Shown piece after piece: positions 15,419 through 20,777 of a stretch of DNA of 20,777 bases (position 1 is the stretch's first letter; each line of letters opens with the position of its first letter). The stretch is from JAMOBE01 sp039908285 (GTDB taxonomy: Bacteria > Pseudomonadota > Alphaproteobacteria > Rhodospirillales > Rhodospirillaceae): NCBI GenBank assembly GCA_039908285.1, contig JAMOBE010000066.1, forward strand, positions 1 to 20,777, read 5' to 3'. The translations under genes and the position numbers were made by a program. The notes beneath the pieces are model-generated. The model was not told where the DNA came from and ran no database searches. It saw only the letters and a list, made by a program, of their open reading frames with translations.

Positions 15419-17104
15419 GTGACTGCATTCTCCCCCACCTTCGCCAAGGCCCGGTCGGGCATTGCCGGTCTGGATGAGATCACCAGCGGCGGGCTGCCGC
15501 TTGGTCGGGCAACCCTGGTCTGCGGTGGCGCCGGCAGCGGGAAGACGCTGTTCGGCCTCACCTTTCTGGTGGAAGGGGCGCTGAAATACGGCGAACCGGG
15601 CGTCTTGATCTGCTTCGAGGAGACCGAGGAGGAACTGGCGAAGAACGTCGCCTCGCTCGGCTATGATCTGAACGGCCTGATCGCCGCCAACAAACTGGCC
15701 ATTGATCACGTCCATATTGAGCGCAGCGAGATCGAGGAAACCGGAGAATACGATCTCGACGGCCTGTTCGTCCGCCTCGGCTGCGCCATCAAGTCGGTGG
15801 GTGCCAAGCGGGTGGTGGTAGACACTCTGGAGGCGCTGTTCGCCGGCCTCGGTGATTCGGGGGTTTTGCGGGCCGAACTGCGCCGGTTGTTCCGCTGGCT
15901 GAAGGAGCAGGGCGTCACCGCCCTAATCACCGCCGAGCAGGGCGAGGGCAGGCTGACCCGCCATGGGCTGGAGGAATACGTCTCGGATTGCGTCATCGCC
16001 CTTGATCACCGGGTGGCCGAACAGTTGGCGACGCGGCGCCTCAGGGTGGTCAAGTATCGCGGCACCAGTCACGGCACCAACGAATATCCGTTCCTGATCG
16101 ACCATCAAGGCATCGCCGTGCTGCCGGTGACCTCGGTCGAACTGGCCCACGAGGTGGTCAACGAGCGCATCACCACCGGTATCACCGGCCTTGACGCGAT
16201 GCTCGGTGGCCAGGGCTTCTGGCGCGGATCAAGCATCCTGGTCTCGGGCATGGCCGGCACCGGCAAGACCACCCTCGCCGCTCATTTCGTCGATGCCGCC
16301 TGCCGGCGTGGCGAAAAGACGGTCTACTTCGCCTTCGAGGAAAGCCCGCGCCAGATTGTCCGCAACATGGACTCGGTGGGCATCGACCTGAAGCAATGGG
16401 GCGATGGCGGATTGCTGCGCCTCTCGGCCTCGCGTCCGACCTTCTGGGGGCTGGAGACCCATCTCTCCCGCATGCACAGGGAGGTGGAGGATTTCGCCCC
16501 GGCCGTGGTGGTGGTCGATCCCATCTACAACCTGAGCGCCGTCGGCTCCGCCGACGAAGTGCGCACGATGCTGTTGCGGCTGATCGATTACCTGAAAAGC
16601 CGTCAGGTCACCGCCCTGTTCACCGCCGCCGACACCGGCAATGCCCGGGATGTCGGCCACGGCGATGTGTCGTCGCTGATGGATGCCTGGGTCCAGCTTC
16701 AGACGCTGGAAGGCAGCGGCGAGCGCAACCGCGGCCTCTATGTCCTCAAGGCCCGCGGACTCGCCCATTCGAACCAGATCCGCGAGTTCATCCTGTCGGA
16801 CGAAGGCATCCGCCTGCGCGATGTCTATCTCGGCCAGGGCGAGGTGTTGACCGGCTCGGCCCGCGCCGCCCAGGAGGTGCGGGAAGCCGAATTGGAGGCG
16901 GAACGCCAGCAGGTGATCGCCGTCAGGCAGCGGGATATGGAACGCCGGCGCTGTCAGATCGAGGCGCAGATGGCGGTCCTGCAAGATGAATTGGAAGGCC
17001 AACTGGCCGAGGCCGAATTGTTCATCGCCCGTCAGCGCAACATACCCGGGGCAGCGGCGGCAGCGTTCGGCGAGATGGCGACCAGCCGGGGGGAAGCCCG
17101 ATGA
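15419..17104 (+). CDS. kaiC: KaiC-family two-domain RecA-like ATPase
   Basis: A 561-residue KaiC homologue with duplicated RecA-like domains. Domain I has Walker A GGAGSGKT (36-43) and the catalytic EE pair at 67-68 (CFEETEE); domain II has GMAGTGKT (277-284) and EE at 307-308 (AFEESPR). RGTSHGTNEYPF and ARGLAHSNQIREF are the domain-end blocks. At the cyanobacterial Ser431/Thr432 phosphosite this protein has Ser418-Ser419 in DVSSLMD, so autophosphorylation is possible but on two serines. After residue 485 there is a charged, coiled-coil-like tail in place of the short cyanobacterial tail. GTG 15419 gives the family N-terminus; GTG 15392 would add nine residues. Its stop overlaps the first kaiB start (ATGA). 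It is likely the core of a circadian-like or hourglass timer, or a stress-signalling switch. Confidence 0.93.
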   Translation: MTAFSPTFAKARSGIAGLDEITSGGLPLGRATLVCGGAGSGKTLFGLTFLVEGALKYGEPGVLICFEETEEELAKNVASLGYDLNGLIAANKLAIDHVHIERSEIEETGEYDLDGLFVRLGCAIKSVGAKRVVVDTLEALFAGLGDSGVLRAELRRLFRWLKEQGVTALITAEQGEGRLTRHGLEEYVSDCVIALDHRVAEQLATRRLRVVKYRGTSHGTNEYPFLIDHQGIAVLPVTSVELAHEVVNERITTGITGLDAMLGGQGFWRGSSILVSGMAGTGKTTLAAHFVDAACRRGEKTVYFAFEESPRQIVRNMDSVGIDLKQWGDGGLLRLSASRPTFWGLETHLSRMHREVEDFAPAVVVVDPIYNLSAVGSADEVRTMLLRLIDYLKSRQVTALFTAADTGNARDVGHGDVSSLMDAWVQLQTLEGSGERNRGLYVLKARGLAHSNQIREFILSDEGIRLRDVYLGQGEVLTGSARAAQEVREAELEAERQQVIAVRQRDMERRRCQIEAQMAVLQDELEGQLAEAELFIARQRNIPGAAAAAFGEMATSRGEAR

Positions 17105-17394
17105 CCCACGCCACCCCCGAGTGGATGCTTCGGCTGTACATCGCCGGCAAGACGCCAAAATCGGTGACAGCGCTGGCGAATTTGAAGAAACTGTGCGAAC
17201 AGGAACTGGCTGGCCGCTACCAGATTGAGGTGGTGGATCTGACCTTGACCCCCGAGCGGGCCAAGGCCGACCAGATCGTCGCCATTCCCACCCTGGTTCG
17301 CAAACTGCCGCCGCCGCTGAAACGGATCATCGGCGATCTGTCCAACCGGGATCGGGTCATCATCGGCCTCGAACTCGACCCGATCGGAGCGTAG
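17101..17394 (+). CDS. kaiB: KaiB-family protein, canonical type
   Basis: A 97-residue thioredoxin-like KaiB. LRLYIAGKTPKSVTALANLK, VVDLTLTPERAKADQIVAIPTLVRKLPPP and IIGDLSNRDRVIIGLEL follow cyanobacterial KaiB block by block, including the PTL...LPPP loop and the RVLIGL-type end, regions involved in the fold switch that lets KaiB bind KaiC. The start overlaps the kaiC stop by four bases, so the two are translationally coupled. A second, more divergent KaiB-like gene follows after 9 bp. Confidence 0.93.
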   Translation: MTHATPEWMLRLYIAGKTPKSVTALANLKKLCEQELAGRYQIEVVDLTLTPERAKADQIVAIPTLVRKLPPPLKRIIGDLSNRDRVIIGLELDPIGA

Positions 17395-17403
17395 GGGGCC
17401 GCC

Positions 17404-17721
17404 ATGACAAAGGACAGCGACAGCGGCGAAGACTTCGGGAATTTCCGCCTGCGCCTATTCGTCAGCGGCGCCACCCCCCGGTCCATGCGCGCCATCGCCG
17501 CGGTGCGTCGGCTGTGCGAGGCCCGGCTGGCCGGCCGCTACAGCCTGGACGTGATCGACATCTACCGCGATCCCGAGGCGGCACGCCGCAACCAGATCGT
17601 CGCCGTCCCCACCCTGATGAGGGATTCGCCGGTTCCAAGACGCCTGTTCGTCGGTGACATGACCGATACCGCACCGCTGGCGGCGGGGCTGGGGTTGGCG
17701 GTCGCCGTTCCGGCCGGTTGA
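17404..17721 (+). CDS. Second, divergent KaiB-family protein
   Basis: A 105-residue KaiB paralogue. FRLRLFVSGATPRSMRAIAAVRRLCEARLAGRYSLDVIDI and RNQIVAVPTLMRDSPVPRRLFVGDMTD keep the thioredoxin-like core, but the LPPP loop has become SPVPRR and the NRDRVIIGL end has become DTAPLAAGLGL. It therefore may not bind KaiC as the first copy does and could instead serve the histidine kinase downstream, whose own KaiB-like partner in cyanobacteria is the SasA N-terminal domain. ATG 17404 has a G-rich site upstream; the kinase gene begins 10 bp after its stop. Confidence 0.9.
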   Translation: MTKDSDSGEDFGNFRLRLFVSGATPRSMRAIAAVRRLCEARLAGRYSLDVIDIYRDPEAARRNQIVAVPTLMRDSPVPRRLFVGDMTDTAPLAAGLGLAVAVPAG

Positions 17722-17731
17722 GGCCCGTACC

Positions 17732-19411
17732 ATGAACGACCGTCCCGGCGCCCCCCTCGGTACCATGCTCTGCACGTGGGCTCCCGCCGGCAAGGACGCC
17801 GAGGAAACCCTGCACGCCATCGTCCTCGGGGACGTCGATGCCATTGTCGTTGAAACGAAGGATGGACCTCGCGTCTACACCCTGAGGGATGCGAACGAAC
17901 CCTACCGTCATCTCGTCGAGCGGATGTCCGAGTCCGCGCTGGTGTTGGATGGCGATGGCACCATCCTTTACTGCAACGGCCGGCTGGCCGCGATGCTTGG
18001 TCGCGACAGTTTGGCGGGGGCCGGATTCCTTGGCCTTGTCGCCGACGAACAACGAATCCACGCCGAGAGGCTGCTGGCGTCGGGGGCCGAGTTCCAGACC
18101 TCGGCTGAATTTTCGTTGGCGGCGGTCGACGGCAACATGGTGGCGGCGCGGGTTACCGCCGCGCCGATGGTTTTCGACGGCCAACCTTGCGTCGCCATGG
18201 TGGTGACCGCGCTTGACGATATCGCGGCACTGAAGGCCGCATTGGACGAGACCAGTCGGCACAAGGCCGAGGCCGACCGCGCCAACCTTGCCAAGTCAAA
18301 GTTCCTGGCGGCAGCCAGCCACGATCTGCGCCAGCCTGTGCAGTCGCTGGTGCTGCTGGCGGAGGTCATCGAGCGTCAGGTCGCCGACCAGCCGAAGACG
18401 GCAAAGGTCGTGAACATGATGAAGTCGGCGGTTGATGGTCTGAACGGCCTGCTGACCGGCATCCTCGACATCTCGCGGCTCGACGCCGGGGTGGTGGTAC
18501 CGGTGATGGAGAACGTCGATCTCGGCAAGATGGTCCGTCGGCTGGCCGACGAATACGGTCCGGCGGCGGCCGCCAAAGGCCTGACGCTATGCGAGGTGCC
18601 ACGGGCGCTGAGTGTGCGCACCGACCCAGCCATGCTTGAGCGGATCGTGCGCAACCTGATCGAGAACGCGCTACGCTATACGCAGAGGGGCGGCATCGTC
18701 ATTGGCGTCCGGCAACGCGATGCCCTCGCCCGCCTCGATATCATCGATTCTGGTATCGGCATTCCTGCCGATAGACAAGCAGACATCTTCGACGAGTTCG
18801 TTCAGGTCGGCAATCCGAGCCGCGAGCGCAGCCAAGGACTGGGCCTAGGCCTAGCCATCGTCGCCCGCCTCACCCGCCTGCTGGGGAGCGAGGTGCATGT
18901 GGCATCCAACGTGGGACGTGGCAGCCGCTTTTCCCTACTGTTGCCCATCCATCGTGACGACAGCCCAGATCCGGATGCTGCCGTGGGACCTGTGTCCGAC
19001 GATCCTGGCGGTCGAATCTTCATCATCGAGGATGATGCCATCCTGCGCCATGGCCTTGCGATCATGTTGGGGGACTGGGGCTACGAGGTGCTGTCTGCCG
19101 GCAGCGGCGAGGATGCCCTCGACCTTGCCCCTCGCGAGGAATGGCGATTCGATGCCATCATCGCCGACCATCGCCTGGGGCGCGGCCTCACTGGCACCGC
19201 CACCGCCAAGGAAATCGCGCGCTGCGCTGGCCGACCGATCCCGACCCTGGTGGTTACCGGCGACACCGCCAAGGAACGCATCGCCGATGTCTATGCCAGC
19301 GGCTTTGCCATGATGCACAAGCCTGTTGCCGCGGAGGCGTTGCGGAGTAAAGTGGCACAGCTATTGCGGGGGGGGGGAATGAACAGCCTACAGGCAAGCA
19401 AGCTCCGGTGA
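17732..19411 (+). CDS. PAS hybrid histidine kinase with receiver domain, kai-linked
   Basis: A 559-residue cytoplasmic hybrid kinase without membrane segments. Order: N-terminal segment (1-60), PAS domain (about 62-165, with ALVLDGDGTILYCNGRLAAMLG), short coiled coil, dimerisation/phosphotransfer domain with His197 in ASHDLRQP, ATPase domain with N-box RNLIENALRY (307-316), G1 DSGIGIP (339-345) and G2 GLGLGLAI (369-376), and a receiver domain (about 427-547) with acidic pair ED 433-434, phospho-acceptor Asp479 (IIADHRLG), Thr509 and Lys530. It probably takes the output role that SasA/CikA play for cyanobacterial KaiC, but it lacks a KaiB-like sensor domain. The last codons contain a ten-G tract that could shift the frame. 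Confidence 0.92.
   Translation: MNDRPGAPLGTMLCTWAPAGKDAEETLHAIVLGDVDAIVVETKDGPRVYTLRDANEPYRHLVERMSESALVLDGDGTILYCNGRLAAMLGRDSLAGAGFLGLVADEQRIHAERLLASGAEFQTSAEFSLAAVDGNMVAARVTAAPMVFDGQPCVAMVVTALDDIAALKAALDETSRHKAEADRANLAKSKFLAAASHDLRQPVQSLVLLAEVIERQVADQPKTAKVVNMMKSAVDGLNGLLTGILDISRLDAGVVVPVMENVDLGKMVRRLADEYGPAAAAKGLTLCEVPRALSVRTDPAMLERIVRNLIENALRYTQRGGIVIGVRQRDALARLDIIDSGIGIPADRQADIFDEFVQVGNPSRERSQGLGLGLAIVARLTRLLGSEVHVASNVGRGSRFSLLLPIHRDDSPDPDAAVGPVSDDPGGRIFIIEDDAILRHGLAIMLGDWGYEVLSAGSGEDALDLAPREEWRFDAIIADHRLGRGLTGTATAKEIARCAGRPIPTLVVTGDTAKERIADVYASGFAMMHKPVAAEALRSKVAQLLRGGGMNSLQASKLR
19368..19377 (+). repeat. Ten-G homopolymer at the 3' end of the hybrid kinase gene
   Basis: An uninterrupted run of ten G residues lies between the receiver domain and the stop codon. 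With ten G the protein ends GGGMNSLQASKLR; with nine it would stop at once after GGE; with eleven it would read on to a different tail. Long G tracts slip readily in replication. Confidence 0.9.
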
Positions 19412-19495
19412 GTCGCCGGGACAGGAGAGTGTGAAGTTGCTGTTTCGTGCGCATCATTCGCGGCGTTGAGACAGCCGTCGGAGTATCCTTGCCCA

Positions 19496-19909
19496 ATGAA
19501 GGACGCGGTCGAGCGGTACCTTCCGGAGTTCCTGGCGTTTTTCTTTCCCGTGGCGTTTGCCGAGATCGATTGGTCGAAGGGCTACGAGTTCCTGGATCAG
19601 GAACTGATGGCGGTGGCGCAGGATGCTGAGCTTGGCCGGCTCTATGTCGACAAGCTGGTGCGGGTGAGCCTGCTGGGAGGCGGCGAGGACTGGATCCTGA
19701 TCCACATTGAGGTGCAGGGCACCCGGGACGGGGTCTTCCCCGAGCGGATGTTCGTCTACAGCTATCGCCTATTCGACAAATTCCACAGACCGGTGATGAG
19801 TCTCGCGGTGCTGGCAGATGACGACCCAGGCTGGAAGCCATCGTCCTTCGGTTTCAGCGGTCTTGGCTGCCGGCACACCCTGGAATTCCCGACCGTCAAC
19901 TGTCGATAG
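19496..19909 (+). CDS. Rpn/PD-(D/E)XK-type nuclease, 3' truncated
   Basis: A 137-residue remnant of the Rpn recombination-promoting nuclease/putative transposase family. MKDAVERYLPEFLAFFFPVAFAEIDWSKGYEFLDQELMAV is the usual start, and WILIHIEVQG holds the Glu-x-Gln of the nuclease core, followed by RMFVYSYRLFD and SLAVLADDDPGWKPSSFGF. The family then continues well beyond EFPTV; here it ends EFPTVNCR at a stop codon, directly where the sequence takes on the look of an IS end (from about 19901). It is therefore probably truncated by insertion. ATG 19496 fits the family start; the ribosome site is weak. It could be listed as a pseudogene. Confidence 0.75.
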   Translation: MKDAVERYLPEFLAFFFPVAFAEIDWSKGYEFLDQELMAVAQDAELGRLYVDKLVRVSLLGGGEDWILIHIEVQGTRDGVFPERMFVYSYRLFDKFHRPVMSLAVLADDDPGWKPSSFGFSGLGCRHTLEFPTVNCR

Positions 19910-19965
19910 CAAATTGAAATGACCGGTACAGGGTGCACATCAATTGACCGCTCGTTGACGCTCTG
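19901..19965. mobile_element. Possible IS21-type element end
   Basis: TGTCGATAGCAAATTGAAATG begins precisely at the truncation point of the nuclease gene and is followed by spaced AATTGACCG-like repeats (AATTGAAATGACCG near 19912, AATTGACCG near 19942). A TGT start with repeated ATTGACC-type motifs is typical of IS21-family ends. No IstA/IstB coding remains before the next transposase relic. Recognition is from pattern only. Confidence 0.4.
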
Positions 19966-20031
19966 TTCTGTCGCACGGGAGGGGTTTCAGTGCGCAGAGC
20001 TGGAGCCCTGTGGGTAAGTGGCCGGCCGCAG

Positions 20032-20777
20032 CGACCGCCCACGAGCCTCCGGCGAATAGGCCGCAATCAATTCGATGCCAAGCTGCTTGCACCCCCGTGA
20101 ACCTGCGTCGGGTTGGTCTTGTCTACTTTGCCGCCGGCCTCGGTCGTGATCCAATAGTGCGTGCCTCGATCCGCGTACAGAGAGCCAAACAGCCCTTTCT
20201 GCTCGATCACGTCCCGGACCCCCTGGAAACTGCTCATCGTCCCTTCCTCTGCGACGAAGAATCCCGAGTAGATCATGCTGTCGGCATCATCCGTCACGCC
20301 GAAGGCGTGCCTTCGGCACGACGTCACGATCAGGTCCCACCATTGACCCGGAACCCACTCGTGCCGCGATCCATCCTGGTGCAGCATCATCCCAATCAAA
20401 GGCTTCCTCGGACGTTTGCGGCGGTGCGCGCCGCGCCGCTTCGTCTTGCCGATCTGCCCCGCTTCCTGAAGCCGGTTCTTCGTCCACGTGTAGCTCCGCT
20501 TCAGGTCGTGCTCCGCCACCGCCTTCTCGTGAAAGTGCTTCGCCGTGAAGTCGAAATACCGAGTCTCGTACAATGCCAGCATCCGGGCGACCTCGTCCGT
20601 CGGTACCCGGCGCCCCGAAGCCTTGCCAATCCGCCCATCCGCCAATCCCTCCGTCCCCCTGGCCTCGTACCGACGGCGCCAGCGGTAGAACGTACTCAAC
20701 GACATCCCAAGAACATCCGCTGCCTCTTCACACGACAGCCGGCCGTCGCCGTACCGACCCATAACCTCTTCAAACCG
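20032..20777 (-). pseudogene. ISNCY-type transposase relic with in-frame palindromic insertion
   Basis: The minus strand encodes a DDE transposase: helix-turn-helix start FEEVMGRYGDGRLSCEEAADVLGMSLSTFYRWRRRYE, KHFHEKAVAEHDLKRSYTWTKNRLQ, GMMLHQDGSRHEWVPG with the first Asp, then WWDLIVT, ten foreign residues SCRRHAFGVT, then DDADSMIYSGFFVAEEGTMSSFQGV, LFGSLYADRGTHYW and GGKVDKTNPTQV. After that an indel shifts the frame; the neighbouring frame continues KQLGIELIAAYSPEARGRS to 20032 and then homology stops, so the C-terminal Glu region is lost. The N-terminus probably lies just outside the window. It cannot be active. Confidence 0.85.
20292..20327. repeat. 30-bp palindromic insertion (copy 2) flanked by CGTCAC repeats
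   Basis: CGTCAC at 20292-20297 and 20322-20327 flank a palindrome GCCGAAGG-CGTG-CCTTCGGC (20298-20317). Relative to the transposase family this adds exactly ten codons in frame. Its first 20 bases are identical to 8740-8759. The six-base flanking repeats look like a target duplication. Confidence 0.75.

Overview
The window is GC-rich and densely coded. Several proteins resemble those of Rhodospirillales-type alphaproteobacteria: an encapsulated ferritin whose key residues keep the Rhodospirillum rubrum numbering, a two-domain KaiC with two KaiB proteins and a hybrid histidine kinase, and an entericidin-like lipoprotein. Magnetospirillum, Rhodospirillum or a relative is likely; this is inferred from protein resemblance only. 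I saw no rRNA, tRNA or CRISPR array.

Layout. (1) 1-4376: a type I secretion locus. The 5' end of an HlyC-like acyltransferase points left out of the window; divergent from it are an HlyB-like ABC transporter and an HlyD-like adaptor. No RTX substrate gene is visible, so it may lie beyond the left edge. (2) 4377-5080: IS debris, namely short direct repeats, a nested hairpin and an IS3-family transposase that has lost two of its three catalytic residues. (3) 5173-8407, all on the minus strand: a short glycine-rich membrane peptide, encapsulated ferritin and encapsulin (stop and start overlap), then a type III polyketide synthase and an ICMT-like methyltransferase (ATGA overlap). These make an iron-storage nanocompartment beside a likely alkylpyrone or alkylresorcinol methyl-ether pathway. 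(4) 8409-8934: non-coding DNA rich in palindromes. (5) 8935-13367, plus strand: entericidin-like lipoprotein, an MGH1/GH63-type glycosidase, an SDR sugar dehydrogenase and a PRC-barrel protein; stress and carbohydrate functions. (6) 13574-15267: a decay zone with a frameshifted cupredoxin relic, one apparently intact GIY-YIG-like gene and a magnesium P-type ATPase reduced to its two ends, joined across palindromic repeats. (7) 15419-19411: kaiC-kaiB-kaiB-hybrid kinase, tightly packed, with a ten-G tract at the kinase 3' end. (8) 19496-20777: a truncated Rpn-type nuclease gene, a possible IS21-type end and a broken transposase carrying an in-frame 30-bp palindromic insertion.

The most unusual signals are the 20-nt palindromic core shared by 8740-8759 and the transposase insertion, the nanocompartment/type III PKS neighbourhood, the kai operon with its G10 tract, and the layered decay of the P-type ATPase gene.
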